Of a stretch of 64,000 nt of DNA, positions 37,001-47,600 are shown in pieces. The position numbers and the translations under genes were made by a program. The DNA comes from an uncultured Saprospiraceae bacterium (GTDB lineage Bacteria > Bacteroidota > Bacteroidia > Chitinophagales > Saprospiraceae), in NCBI GenBank assembly GCA_937921775.1, contig CAKZUK010000006.1, positions 21,812 through 85,811 on the forward strand, read 5' to 3'. The notes below the pieces were generated by a model, which ran no database searches, had not been told where the DNA came from, and saw only the letters and a list, made by a program, of their open reading frames with translations. The stretch's first letter is position 1, and each line of letters opens with the position of its first letter.

Positions 37001-38536
37001 TTTACAGGGAGTACCGCCTTTTACGATTTGAAATCAAACGAATTACTGATTGGAGGTGTACCTTATGTACAAACCAGTGATGCTTACGTTTATCTTGATG
37101 ATGGAAAAATAGAAATCAATCCAGGAGGTAAAATGACCACCCTCAAAAATGCAAAGATTGTGGCAGATACTATAACAAAGTATCACGTAATCAATCGGGC
37201 TACCGTCAATATTTTAGGAAAAAAAGAATATCGCGCATCCGGTTTTTATGAATATAATATTGGTGGCCGAGTTCAGGAAATTGAATTTGCAGATATTGTT
37301 GGTACACGAATAGGTAAGGGTAAACGGGATGAAAAGAAATCAGTAACTAGAGCTGATGGAGAAGTAAAAGAATCCGATAACTTTTACATTGACCATAAAA
37401 CAGCCTATAAAGGGAAAATTAGTTTAAGTGCGGATTCTAAGAACCTAGATTTTGACGGTTTTGCAAAACTCGATTCTGAGCGTTTACCTGGTGCTGAGTG
37501 GTTTTCTGTAAAGTTTGAAGGAGATAAGAATGATCTCGCCATCGAATACAATGTACCTAAAAACTCTAAAGGTGATCCTTTGCGTACAGGTATCTTCTTA
37601 AGTAAAGAAAATGGTAAAGCCTACCCAAGAGTTATGATGCCATTACTTTACAGAAAAGACCGAGTGCTAATGGAAGCAAAAGGAGAGGGGACCGGACTTT
37701 TTAAATATAATAAAGCAAAAGATGAGTTTACTTTTGGGGACTCTTTGAAGATTACTTCTGGCGTTCCAAACGGAAATAAAATGTATTTCGATAATTCAGA
37801 TGGTGAATACACTACAGAAGGTAAATTGAATATTGGCTCAGGACTTCAATATGTTTCTGTAACTGCAGCTGGAGAAGCTTCTGGCGTTTTTGGTGATGAA
37901 CAAGATGATTTGAAATACAGAGTAATGGCTGGAATTAAATTAATCTTCCCGGATAAAGTTATGAAGATTCTGGAAAATGACCTTAAGTCATCTTCCTTTG
38001 ATGCTAGACCAATTGATTATGTAAAAGGTACTAACTTTTTTGAAAAAGCATTGGCTGAATTTGTACCGCAAGGAAAAGACTACAAAAATACTAGAAACGG
38101 AATGATTAACTCCGGACTGGACTTACCTAAAAAACACGATGGTTATACTTTCCTTTTTAGTGACCTACCAATGGTCTGGAACGCAGATTACCAATCTTTC
38201 GTTTCTTCAAAAAATGAAGTTGGACTAGCAAGTGTAAATGGCGAAGTAATCAACCGCATGCTAAAATGTTACATTGAATTTAAAATGCCTTCCAACGAAG
38301 ATGATCGTGTATATGTATACATCAACTCACCAAGTGAACATTACTACTTCTTTGGATTTAAGCAAGGTATCCTTAGCGTTGTTTCCAGTAATACTAAATT
38401 TATGGAAGCAGTAGAAGGATTAAAGAAGAAGGAACGATTGGTTAAAATGGATGATGGTGAAACTTATGAAATCCAAATCGTAAACCCTGGTTCTGCTGAA
38501 ATGTTTGTTACTCGTGCTCAGTCTGCAAGAAACTAA
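34025..38536 (+). CDS. Very large exported protein of unknown family, first of a tandem pair
   Basis: The protein has 1,503 residues and I recognise no family. The ATG at 34025 opens a signal peptide (MVTRILLILFFCASGLSM, cleavage after TAQ); an upstream in-frame start would add 14 residues. About 30-170 is helical. From about 170 on there are long beta-rich stretches. A segment at about 455-525 (SILKLFAEEEG, RLNPKYDVSSIQSLLYDL, VAKGFVNYN) has the look of a winged helix inside the beta region. Later strands recur with G-x-G-x-F patterns (GKGTYTGDIDLSNAGFF, GLKGRGLFDWDKA, RASGFYEYN). There is no T9SS tail, no barrel-type end and no lipobox, so it is probably periplasmic. The next gene is a paralog, about 45% identical by eye over shared blocks, including LYRGKRGSDRNPF and SSIQSLLYDL. 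Confidence 0.85.
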   Translation: MVTRILLILFFCASGLSMTAQKLDSLSSNRDIFIKELETYMTSSKRKQMEEAYKEFEKYFKSGLFTDEEFAQIVKTTNLMLGQKMKPSPYFVGYTKALTKVKAVENGAVRFVEWHGVLDQMLTNMQNRKVKPFDDFLKFSSNFFANKSLRGSKTGVNWTALAHDYKLLYENGMPVIKYDEISLIASRKEDTITINKTSGIFYPIDLEWKGTGGKVTWGRYGLNDVYVELDTYKIDVKKSLYTVSSSTLYYPEFFGSKGVPGSFKDKITTENKASIGSYPRFESFNDRLKIDNLGAGVEYEGGFRLHGTTVYGFGKGDNKAEIVIRDESKQRLFRAEAPLFVVRKGEQLSAERAFSVAYLDLDSIFHPSVNMKYDILKKEMRLYRGKRGSDRNPFFSSYHQINMDVDNIDWKMDRDSMVFGKRSVSFANSKEMSLESLKFFKQEEFRRIQNISSTNPISILKLFAEEEGTNFVSASRLAARLNPKYDVSSIQSLLYDLVAKGFVNYNSDKEIVEVKDKVYHYVNAYAKQVDHDLLKILSKTDSTNAVMLVSDRSIETSAVRFVEFSEVQKVAVKPFKEKIVVKKNRDIDFDGTAFAGYSIFEGKDFSFVYDKNHIELDSVRFFDLFLLPEEELVDKQGNPQEPEPLSIGSRIEHSTGVLLIDAPSNMSSKEDIPIFPSYQSKGPSFVFYDYEQTLNGVYTRDSFFFKLNKFSFNSLDDYGRDDIHFKGMMNSFDIFPPFKETLLLREEDESLGFVHTTPAEGFPCYLGKGTYTGDIDLSNAGFFAKGNIKYLSASINSEDITLMPKQMTASAEIFALEEDRTSDLKVPHTRGYDVSIDWRPYQDSMYVRSKERPFELFNKGVHTLTGLMILTPGGLKGRGLFDWDKASLSSQLMTFGPYSVTSDTADLKIKAIGSDDLAFDTRGINANLDFDRNIGFVKSNVIDNITTMPYNQYQTSLVDFVWDMAEETVTFKNESGTDGVFTSIHPDQDSLSFTGSTAFYDLKSNELLIGGVPYVQTSDAYVYLDDGKIEINPGGKMTTLKNAKIVADTITKYHVINRATVNILGKKEYRASGFYEYNIGGRVQEIEFADIVGTRIGKGKRDEKKSVTRADGEVKESDNFYIDHKTAYKGKISLSADSKNLDFDGFAKLDSERLPGAEWFSVKFEGDKNDLAIEYNVPKNSKGDPLRTGIFLSKENGKAYPRVMMPLLYRKDRVLMEAKGEGTGLFKYNKAKDEFTFGDSLKITSGVPNGNKMYFDNSDGEYTTEGKLNIGSGLQYVSVTAAGEASGVFGDEQDDLKYRVMAGIKLIFPDKVMKILENDLKSSSFDARPIDYVKGTNFFEKALAEFVPQGKDYKNTRNGMINSGLDLPKKHDGYTFLFSDLPMVWNADYQSFVSSKNEVGLASVNGEVINRMLKCYIEFKMPSNEDDRVYVYINSPSEHYYFFGFKQGILSVVSSNTKFMEAVEGLKKKERLVKMDDGETYEIQIVNPGSAEMFVTRAQSARN

Positions 38537-38580
38537 TAAGACTAGATGCCATAGCATAAAACAACTTCTATTATAAAACA

Positions 38581-38614
38581 AAAAAAGACTTCAGCAATGC
38601 TGAGGTCTTTTTTT
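38581..38614 (+). terminator. Terminator of the first giant paralog
   Basis: A 15-bp stem with one G-T pair (38581-38595 with 38599-38613) and an AAT loop ends in seven T, 45 bases after the stop. It separates the two paralogs, so each is its own transcript. Confidence 0.85.
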
Positions 38615-39273
38615 ATGATATCTTTTAAAAAACAAAATCATCTTTGTTTTTTAAAGTTCAATTAATTAACCATTTGTTTTAGTTTGATTATCAGCAAGAT
38701 AGACTTGTCTAGTAGGCCCCTAATATCAATTGCAATGATTTTAGTTATGAATCATAATTACCACATTCCTTGTGTAATTACAGATATCACTCATTGATTA
38801 ACACTTCTCACCATTCAAATTGTTTATACAATAACTACCATTTTTAGGGCATTGGAAGGCATGGCTAAATGGTTTAGATTTGTAGTATCAATACAGCGAA
38901 AAAGTAAATCGCTTATTTCCCAATTCAATTTCCCTTTTATTGGATCTTCCCAAAAACGCCATGTTTTAATTTAGACATGGTTAGTTTTTATCACACCACT
39001 TAACTACAACATGACACTTGCGTCATTGCTGATTTATCAATTGCAGCAATGGTTCACCATATCCCCTTTCCCCTCCCCACTTTTCCTCCATCCTTTATCC
39101 GGGCTCGAACAGTCTCCTAGTACACTATGAGAAGATTGTTTTGGCCTTAGGATAAAGGGCTTTTTGCTTTTGTTTTCAATCCTCCTACACAGACTGAAAC
39201 AAAGGAATAGAATGCCAATCCCCATCCTGCATTTTGTTCATCGGATAATAATTTATGAACAAAAAAATCCATC
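38615..39273 (+). other. Intergenic region between the giant paralogs
   Basis: About 660 AT-rich bases with no convincing gene. It holds a small hairpin at 39024-39051 (CATTGCTG with CAGCAATG). A long-range inverted repeat around CCTTTATCC and GGATAAAGG follows near 39093-39162. Their role is unknown. Confidence 0.4.
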
Positions 39274-42200
39274 ATGAAAAAGCAGATTTTCTTCTGTCTG
39301 GTCTTGTTATGCTACGCATTTAACTTTGCTTTTAGCGCAGACCCACCTAGCCATTTTCCTACCAATAGTGAGGATTTCATGAAGGAATTAAAAACCTTCA
39401 TCGAATCAGCAAATCAAAAAGACGCTGCACAAGCATATGCTGCCTTTGAACAGCATATCAAGCAAGGTGCTTATTCAGACGATGAGTTGCTTAAGGTTGT
39501 TAATCTAAGTAATTCTATGTTGGAACTAAAACTAAAAGCTTGTCCTTATTTTTGTGATTATCTAAAAGGTTTGAATCAACTTAAAAGCAATTCAAAAAAT
39601 GCACATCTTTTTGATAATTGGCATCTCGTACTTCAGGGAATGTTGTCTGAAAGAGACGCGAAAAAACTTAAGCCATATAAATCCATGCTTACATTCTCAG
39701 TTAACTATTTTGAGAAAGGAGTACTGAATCAAACTCGATCTGGTTTAGTTTGGAAAGCTGTTTCTACTAATGCTAAGTTTGAATTGAAAAATCAGGCGCC
39801 TTGTTTGGTTTTTGAAGAGACCAATCTCATCTGTGAGAAAAAAACAGAATCCTTATTGATCAAAGACACTAAAGGTTCTTTCTTCCCTGTCGATAAAAAA
39901 TGGAAAGGGAATGGAGGGAAAGTGAATTGGAATAAAGAAAATATGTCAGAAGTTTATTGCGAATTTAAAGAATACGAAATCAAGTTAGATAAAGGCCTGT
40001 ATAAAGTAGAACATGCTGTTTTACATTATCCAAAATACTTTGAAGGAAAAACAGTTGAAGGATCACTCGAAGATAAAGTACTTATTGGAGGATCAAAGAA
40101 AGGTAATACTTATCCCATCTTCGAATCAAACACAGCTAATCACGAAATCAAAAACCTAGGACCAGATATTATCTATCGTGGTGGTGTTCGATTGAAAGGT
40201 ACCAAACTTTATGGCTCTGGGAAATCTGAACAAAAGGCTTTTTTGCGAATCTATTCTAATGACAAAAAGTATCACCTTGATGCTTATGCTACACAATTTA
40301 TAATTGAAGAGAATGTTAGAATCAGCGGAGAAGAGGTAGCAACTTCTATCTATATGGGAAATGATTCGATTTGCCATCCTTCTGTGAATTTTAAATTATT
40401 ACTTCCATCAAAAGAATTAACTCTCCTTAGAGGTAAAAGAGGTAGTAATAGAAACCCTTTCTACAATTCGTTTACTCAAATGAATATGGACACGGAGCGT
40501 TTGGACTGGGATATGGCTACTGCCGAAATTGTGATTAACGAAAAGAAAGTTAAAATTGGAAATACAAATAAGAAAGTAACCTTTGAATCTACTGCTTTCT
40601 TTGATAGTCAGGATTATCGGAAACTACAAAACGTTTCTTCTATTCATCCTTTAGCTGTTTTGAAAAAAGTATCTGATGGCGAAAAATCAACCAACATTTC
40701 TGCAGAAAAATATGCACAGGCATTAAATTCTAATTTCGACATTAGTTCTATCCAAAGCTTAATTTACGATCTTGTTGGAAAAGGATATGTTACTTACAAC
40801 AAAGAAAGCAAACGAATAGATGTACTTGGAAAAGTATTCCACTACTGCGATGCGAGTATGGATAAAAAGGATTACGATATTTTAAAAATTCGATCGGAAT
40901 CTGACCAAACGAATGCACGTCTACTTTTAGACCAAAAACAAATCATTGCTAGCGATGTGGATATTTTAGAATTCTCTGATTTGCAAAAAGTAGCAGCTCG
41001 ACCACTCAAAGGTGAAATGGTAATGGGGGCTAACAGGGCAATGAACTTTGATGGTCGATTATTCGCTGGACTCGGAATATTTGAAGGAAAAGATTTTAAT
41101 TTTGACTATGATAAATTTCAAATTTGCGCTGACTCGATTCGCTTTTTTGACCTTTATTTACCAACTGGTGAAAAAGATGTTTCTGGTGTTCCAGAAGCTT
41201 TCTCTATCGGCTCACGAATCGAACACGCAGCAGGTATATTATTGATTGATGCTCCAGCAAATAAATCAGGTAGAGAAGATATCAAAACGTTCCCTTCTTT
41301 CAAGTCAACTACCAATTCATACGTTTACTATGATCTCGAAGAAACTTTAGATGCTTGCTATAATAGGGACTCATTCTACTTTCAACTGTTTCCATTTACC
41401 TTAAACAGCCTTGATGAATTTCAACGAGAAAATTTTGAATTCAAAGGCCAAATGATAACGGCAGATATCTTTCCTGATTTCAAAGAAACACTTTTACTGC
41501 AAGAAGAGGATCATTCACTTGGATTCACTCATCAAGTCCCTGCGGAAGGATATCCTGCATATGGAAAAGGTCAATTCAGTGGAAGTTTGAGTTTAAGTAA
41601 TAAGGGGCTTCATGGGGATGGTACCATCAAATATTTATGGGCTACCATCGATTCAAAAGATATTGTTTTCAAGCCCAATCAAATGTTAACCTCAGCTGAA
41701 AAATTTGAACTAGCTAAGGATGAAGCAGGGGGTATTCCTCTAATCTCAGGTCTTGACGTTGCAATCGACTGGAATCCTTATCAAGACAGTATGTTCATTA
41801 CTGCAAAGGAAGAATCTTTTAAACTATACGATGAAGGGGAGCACACCTTGCACAAAGAATTAATTCTGACTCCTGATGGACTAAAAGGACGTGGTGTTTT
41901 TGACTGGGCACAAGGAACGATGAAAGCAGATCTATTTGATTTAGGTTCAAATAGTGTAGGTTCTGACTCAACGAATTTAGCAATTAAAGTAGCCGGAATT
42001 TCTGACCTAGCTTTGCATACCACCAACGTTTCTTCTCGCTTCGATTTTAAGAAAAACATTGGACACGTAAAAGCAAATGTTGATTCAATTACGACCATGC
42101 TTCCTTATAATAAGTACCAAACTTCGATGAATGAATTTAACTGGGATCTAAACGGTGAATCAGTCACTTTCCTTTCAGGTGAAAAGGAATTTGGTAGTTT

Positions 42201-43743
42201 TCTTGCCTTGGGCAAAGATCGTGACTCACTTAATTTTGAAGGGAAAACAGCCGTGTTTAATTTGAAAAATAATGAACTGGAAGTAGGAGGTGTGCCTTTT
42301 ATAAAAGTAGCCGACGCTATCTTATATCCTGAAAATGGAAATGTGAAGGTACTTCCAGGAGGAGAAATTCCAAGCTTGAAAAACGCTCGAATTGAAGCAA
42401 ATACAAAAAATAAATACCACGTTTTCAACAAGGCAATTATTGATATTGACAATCGATACCATTACAAGGCAAGCGGTTTTTATCAGTATGATATTGAAGG
42501 CCGTAAGCAAGAAATTAAATTTACTGATATTCAAGGTGCTTTCGTGAAAAAAGGAAAGAAAAAGAAAATTACTGAAACTACAGCAGCTACTTCCGTAAGC
42601 GAAGGAAGTGATTTTTACATGGATCCCAAATTGAGATTCAAAGGAGATATTTCACTTAAAGCAGCAAAGGAAAGTTTGCACTTTAATGGCTTTTCAAAAC
42701 TAGATGTCTCAATTCTAAAAGATGCAGATTGGTTCTCTATTGAATGTGATGGAGATCGCAACAACTTAATGTTGAAATACGATATTCCTAAAAACACCCG
42801 TGGCGCGGATGTTTATACAGGTTTGTTTGTTGACCGAATGACAAGAAAAGTATATCCCAACATTATGAAAGGATTACGCTCATCAAAAGATATTCCTTTA
42901 TTTACGGTTAAGGGCTACTTAAGCGAACGTAAAACTGACAATAAAATATTATTCGGTGATTCACTAAAAATAGCTTCTGGAGTGAAATATGGAGACTTAC
43001 TTTCATTGTCAGAGCAAGGTGAGGTAATTGCCGAAGGAAAATTTTCCTTTGCACCAAATACCAAATTAGCCAATGCAACTATCGTAGGTAGCATGACGAC
43101 CAGCATTGACGAAAACGGGACAGAAGAGTTTAATTTCATGGCAGGATTAAATATGTATCTACCTGAAAAATTAATGCAAATTATCCATGCTGACTTTCAA
43201 GCAGATATTTATGAAATGAAGCGAGTCAACCACAAGCCTTACATCTTTTATGAAAAAGCACTTGCGGAACTGGTTTCTGATTCAAAAGCACTACACGCAA
43301 TGATCGCTGAATTAAAATCCGCTAATGAGTTAGTTTTTCCGGCAAAGAAAAATACCTTCAACTTTTTGTTCAGCAACTTACCAATGGAATGGAACAGCGA
43401 TTTTCATTCTTTCGTTTCTAAAGGCGATAAATTGGGACTGGCAAGTATCAATGGAACAATGTTCAACGGTATAGTTGAAAGCTACATAGAATTTAAGATT
43501 GCTCCCGACGGAACACAAGGAATGACAATGTATGTTGCAACTCCATCCGGAAACTATTACTATTTAAGTTACAGGGAAGGTATCCTTAATACCGTCTCCA
43601 ACAACCAACAATTCATGGATCTACTATTAGGAATGAAAGAAAAAGAACTAAAAAAGAAAGTAAAAGGGGAGGGGCTCTACGAAATTAATCCCGTAGGTCC
43701 AGCAACCGCGGAAATGTTTGTTCGAAAATTAAAAACAGAATAA
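39274..43743 (+). CDS. Very large exported protein of unknown family, second of a tandem pair
   Basis: The protein has 1,489 residues and is collinear with the preceding gene from end to end. The start MKKQIFFCLVLLCYAFNFA is a signal peptide, with likely cleavage after FSA. It shares the helical N-terminus, the LLRGKRGSNRNPFYNSF block, the winged-helix-like stretch (SIQSLIYDLVGKGYVTYN, about 485-510), the FDGRLFAGLGIFEGKDF block, repeated G-x-G-x-F strands and the end pattern TAEMFVRKL (SAEMFVTRA in the first copy). Estimated identity to the first copy is 40-50% by eye. No T9SS domain, lipobox or outer-membrane barrel end is visible. The pair has probably arisen by an old tandem duplication, with each copy keeping its own terminator. 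The function is unknown; a structural or lipid-handling periplasmic scaffold is one speculative option. Confidence 0.85.
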   Translation: MKKQIFFCLVLLCYAFNFAFSADPPSHFPTNSEDFMKELKTFIESANQKDAAQAYAAFEQHIKQGAYSDDELLKVVNLSNSMLELKLKACPYFCDYLKGLNQLKSNSKNAHLFDNWHLVLQGMLSERDAKKLKPYKSMLTFSVNYFEKGVLNQTRSGLVWKAVSTNAKFELKNQAPCLVFEETNLICEKKTESLLIKDTKGSFFPVDKKWKGNGGKVNWNKENMSEVYCEFKEYEIKLDKGLYKVEHAVLHYPKYFEGKTVEGSLEDKVLIGGSKKGNTYPIFESNTANHEIKNLGPDIIYRGGVRLKGTKLYGSGKSEQKAFLRIYSNDKKYHLDAYATQFIIEENVRISGEEVATSIYMGNDSICHPSVNFKLLLPSKELTLLRGKRGSNRNPFYNSFTQMNMDTERLDWDMATAEIVINEKKVKIGNTNKKVTFESTAFFDSQDYRKLQNVSSIHPLAVLKKVSDGEKSTNISAEKYAQALNSNFDISSIQSLIYDLVGKGYVTYNKESKRIDVLGKVFHYCDASMDKKDYDILKIRSESDQTNARLLLDQKQIIASDVDILEFSDLQKVAARPLKGEMVMGANRAMNFDGRLFAGLGIFEGKDFNFDYDKFQICADSIRFFDLYLPTGEKDVSGVPEAFSIGSRIEHAAGILLIDAPANKSGREDIKTFPSFKSTTNSYVYYDLEETLDACYNRDSFYFQLFPFTLNSLDEFQRENFEFKGQMITADIFPDFKETLLLQEEDHSLGFTHQVPAEGYPAYGKGQFSGSLSLSNKGLHGDGTIKYLWATIDSKDIVFKPNQMLTSAEKFELAKDEAGGIPLISGLDVAIDWNPYQDSMFITAKEESFKLYDEGEHTLHKELILTPDGLKGRGVFDWAQGTMKADLFDLGSNSVGSDSTNLAIKVAGISDLALHTTNVSSRFDFKKNIGHVKANVDSITTMLPYNKYQTSMNEFNWDLNGESVTFLSGEKEFGSFLALGKDRDSLNFEGKTAVFNLKNNELEVGGVPFIKVADAILYPENGNVKVLPGGEIPSLKNARIEANTKNKYHVFNKAIIDIDNRYHYKASGFYQYDIEGRKQEIKFTDIQGAFVKKGKKKKITETTAATSVSEGSDFYMDPKLRFKGDISLKAAKESLHFNGFSKLDVSILKDADWFSIECDGDRNNLMLKYDIPKNTRGADVYTGLFVDRMTRKVYPNIMKGLRSSKDIPLFTVKGYLSERKTDNKILFGDSLKIASGVKYGDLLSLSEQGEVIAEGKFSFAPNTKLANATIVGSMTTSIDENGTEEFNFMAGLNMYLPEKLMQIIHADFQADIYEMKRVNHKPYIFYEKALAELVSDSKALHAMIAELKSANELVFPAKKNTFNFLFSNLPMEWNSDFHSFVSKGDKLGLASINGTMFNGIVESYIEFKIAPDGTQGMTMYVATPSGNYYYLSYREGILNTVSNNQQFMDLLLGMKEKELKKKVKGEGLYEINPVGPATAEMFVRKLKTE

Positions 43744-43759
43744 ATTAAAAACAGAATAA
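43728..43759 (+). repeat. 16-base tandem duplication across the stop codon
   Basis: The unit ATTAAAAACAGAATAA occurs twice in direct succession (43728-43743, 43744-43759). The first copy ends with the stop codon of the second giant paralog. Confidence 0.85.
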
Positions 43760-43856
43760 ATTAGAATAGGAATCGAAATTAGAATGTCTCCTTAGACGGG
43801 ATACCGCGATAGAGTGCATCTTAATTCCGCACATTACTTAAAGATCGAAACTTAAT

Positions 43857-43894
43857 AAAAGCGCAACAGCAAACTCCAGCTGTTGCGCTTTTTT
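43857..43894 (+). terminator. Terminator of the second giant paralog
   Basis: A perfect 14-bp stem (43857-43870 with 43879-43892) with an 8-base loop ends in a run of six T, about 115 bases after the stop. Confidence 0.85.
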
Positions 43895-43985
43895 ATTTCC
43901 CCAATACGCTCTCACTCTACTAATAAGAGCACTCTTGCACACGCGGAGACCGCACTAGAAGAGCATTTTAATTTAATTTAGAAAT

Positions 43986-44310
43986 CCACCTCCTTTGGAG
44001 GTGGTCATGTATCGAGTCTGTCAAGCCGCTAGGCAAGATTCGGAATATTGAATGTCCCCCCAAAGGTGCATCTCCTCAATATTGGGTGAAATCAAAATCC
44101 TGCCTGGCGGCTCCGACAGGTTCGAAATTCGAAATTCAACGATTCAACGATTCATTATTCTGCCTGGCGGCCTATCTAGCCAGATAGACCTGTCTAGATA
44201 GCCAGATAAATTCGACAGGTTCAAAATTTCTCTATAACCATGACATTGGCATTGAGGCTTAGAAGCTTGTGCCTTCAGGAATTGTCAAACCACCTTCTTA
44301 GAGGGTGGTA
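43986..44310. repeat. Cluster of short palindromes and repeats
   Basis: The region holds CCACCTCC-TTT-GGAGGTGG (43986-44004), an inverted pair AATATTGA/TCAATATT (about 44044-44083), two units starting CTGCCTGGCGGC and ending CGACAGGTTC (44100-44123 and 44160-44222), an imperfect 17-base dyad in the second unit (44173-44208), and a further hairpin with ACCACC near 44289-44309. Related fragments occur in other gaps of the window. It resembles a REP-type intergenic repeat cluster. The rest of 43895-44617 shows no gene. Confidence 0.55.
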
Positions 44311-44564
44311 GTTGGTTTGCCTACGTGTAGCACACATTAATAGTGCTATTCTAATTCTTAAATTCTTCAAAAAAAGTCCTTAAAAACGTAACCTTTTCCT
44401 GTTACAGTGTACCCTGATTTTGGTATGATTTTAGCCTAATACCTCTTGGAGGAACACCCTTTGTGAGATAACGAGGGCTAAATTGCTATTTAGTCTGCGT
44501 AATCCACTGAAAAACAAACATTTATGATTGAATCAACGAAAGCTGTTGCAAAACAATTGCTTTC

Positions 44565-44572
44565 TAATTTTG
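44565..44572 (+). promoter_or_regulatory. Possible promoter of the giant T9SS type B gene
   Basis: TAATTTTG matches TAnnTTTG 46 bases before the ATG; a TTG near 44545-44547 lies close to the -33 distance. Confidence 0.4.
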
Positions 44573-44617
44573 ACTAATTTATTGGCAAATTAATGATTTA
44601 ATACAAACAGTCCTTGT

Positions 44618-47600
44618 ATGAACAGAACATTACAATACCTAATAATCACCCTGGTATGTGTTTTTTCCTCTCAACTGATCAACGCACAAAATAACCTATC
44701 GGTTAGCTTTGACAGCCCTGCGAGTGTACCAGATTTTCTTAATATTTGTGGCGACCCCGACTCTGAGGTGGTTCGTGTAAACCTTGTTGGAATTGCAACG
44801 GACACTCGTACCAATATTGTGGCGACCGCTCATTTATTCAAAGGGGTTCAATTCAGTAGTTTTGATGCAACTGCATCTTCTCCGGGAGTAACTTACGACA
44901 TGGCTTCGGATCCTGAGAATCCAGTTTTCAACTTACCAGATTTATCTCCATCAGGCACTGCCTCTGTTGTTATCGCGTTTTCAATAACGGCAAACTGCGA
45001 ATACACTGATACGCTGATCGCTAACGGTGCAGCACTAGTACTCGATACCTGGGAATTTGTATACGATATGGGAGTTTCTACTGGAATTCAAGAATTAGAT
45101 AATAATACTGAATACCGTGATGCATTTGCAGTTCCTAGTTTTACAGCTGACATGGAAAATCTTTTTGGGAAAGCTAGAGCGGGTGATTGTTTGACAAGGG
45201 ATATTGTCGTGACCAGTTCTGGTCTTGACGGTTTTATCGATTCACTTTACTATGACAATTTACAAGGAGAAGGCGTTTGGGTGCAAAACATTGCAGTCAA
45301 CGGCGTTCCTTTGACAATAACGAAAACACTTAATGGTACGGATACTTTAATTACTGGTGTTATAGATGCTTCTCATTTTGCTCTAAACACCGCGAGCGGT
45401 GGCCCTGGAAACGGAGATGGATTTTTTGATCCAAATGAAACTGCTGTGATTACTGAAACACTCTGTTTGCTCAACTGTAGCACTTCGCGAGCTAGTGTAC
45501 ACGATATGTCATGGGGCTGTAGTGGTCGCTATTGCGAAACAACTACGGTTACTGACTTTATCGAAGTGGGGCAAGGTGCAGCGAATGTAGTAGGAGAAGA
45601 AATTGGAATTATCCCAGATCAGTTTGCTGGCTATTGCCAAACAGGAAATACAAGCATCACATTTATTAATGATGGAGTAGAAGTAGATCCTGGATTTGCA
45701 ACCATGCTCAACGTTGAGCTTGGAATCGGTCTTGGTTCAACTTTCTTAATGAATGATGGTGGATTTACTATTTCTTCCATGACCATTGCAGGTGTTACTA
45801 TTCCAGCATCAGCAATGACAACTTTAGACGGCAATCCATTATTTTCCACTGACCCAGATGGACCAGGAGGTTTGTCCGATTTTGATGGGGATGGTTTCTA
45901 TGATGATTTGATGTTGAATGATTCTATTGAGATGACTGCTTACTACGATTTTGAATGTTCGATGGCTCAAGAGTTGGGAGACGACGAAACTTGCCCGAAT
46001 GATATTAGTACTAGTTTTAATGCTAGAATAGATTACGATGATACATGTGGTGATCGGATCATTGCATTAGAAAGCAATTACTTCAGGCCTTCAAATTCTC
46101 GTCCTAGTTATGAGAATTTTTCAGACACGGATGCCTTTGCTTTGACCGATACTTTTTATGTGACACATACACAAACGCGAAGTGTACGATTTTTTGAAAA
46201 AAGCTGCGGTAGTGGTGAAGAACTTCATGTTACGGTTGTATTACCTCCGGGGATCAATCCTATTATTTCAGAAACCGCTTTGAGTAGAAATGAAGTATCA
46301 TTTTATCCACTGAGTAGTAGCACTATTTCCAATGATACATTGTATCTGATTTACGATGCTTCTCTTACTCCTTTTATCATTGGTGAGTATGCCATCCAAT
46401 TAGGATTTCAGGCAGATTGTACGGCACCTTTAGGACCTACTGCTTTTGAAACAGAGTTTGCTTTTTATTGTCCGGATTGTGATTGTAAGCATATTTGGTG
46501 GTGCAGTGAATTGCAGGGACCAACTATTCACTCTACTGATCCTCCTTGTCCACCCGTACCTTGTGATCCGGGATTGAAGACGCTTGGATTTGATGTCAAT
46601 AGAACAACCTTTGGTTATACCGATAATACCTACACAACAGCTTTTGATCCAGGCATGGCAAATAAGAAAGTGGCTATATCTTGTGATAGTGTAGCAATGC
46701 GTATCACCAATATCGTTGGAGAACAAGCTATTTCTGATTCAATCGGAATGGTCATTACTTATAGTAACGTAGATGAGACATTTGATACTACTGAAACCTT
46801 TTTGTTTGATTATGGAACCTTAAGAATTACGCACGCAGGTTCAGAATATTTATGTACAGTTGATAGCACCGTTTTGACGGTGGAAATAGTTGATAGCACA
46901 AAAATATTACACTTCGATTTAGACTCTTGTTTGATTGACTTTGGAATCATTTTAGACCCAGTTGATACTGTAGAATTCGTTGCCAACTTTACACTGAATC
47001 CAGAGGGACCTTATCCAGTTCAATTCCGTACCGTTCCTAACTTAAGAGGCTATGGTTACGCTGAACTAGATGGTGTCGAATATCCTTGTGATAACTTCGG
47101 AGATGAATTCACTATAGCAAAAAATATTACCGTTTTTGATGCACCAAATAGTAATTCTTTTCCAGAAGGTTGTGAAACAGCCTACCTTAATTATCGCTTA
47201 ATAACCATCAATAATGGTTTTGTCGATTGGTTTGGAACGGAATATCGTCAGGCTGTTCGAATTGATTCAATTAGTTTTAATTTCGATCCAAATATCCTTG
47301 ACGGTTTTGATGTTTTTGAACCTCAAGTTTCTATTCCAGGGCACCCCGTTTATGGAAATGCATATTATCCGGTTCCGGGTTTTGACCTATTTCCTTCGGG
47401 ACAGTACACCGCAAGGTTTGATACCTTATTAAGTGTACCTTCTTTGAATGAGGTGGCTTCGTACTCTTTTAATTTTAGAATACAAGTAACACCTAATTGT
47501 CACTCTGACGTATCAAGCTCATCGGGGAATAATACCTATAGCTTTATTCCAGAAATTTATTTCCGGGATAGATATTATGCAAGTGTAATTGGCGACGGTA

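Noticed and set aside
39037..39225. Minus-strand open frame between the giant paralogs
   Set aside because: No signal or family; the composition looks random, and the frame overlaps the inverted repeat region.
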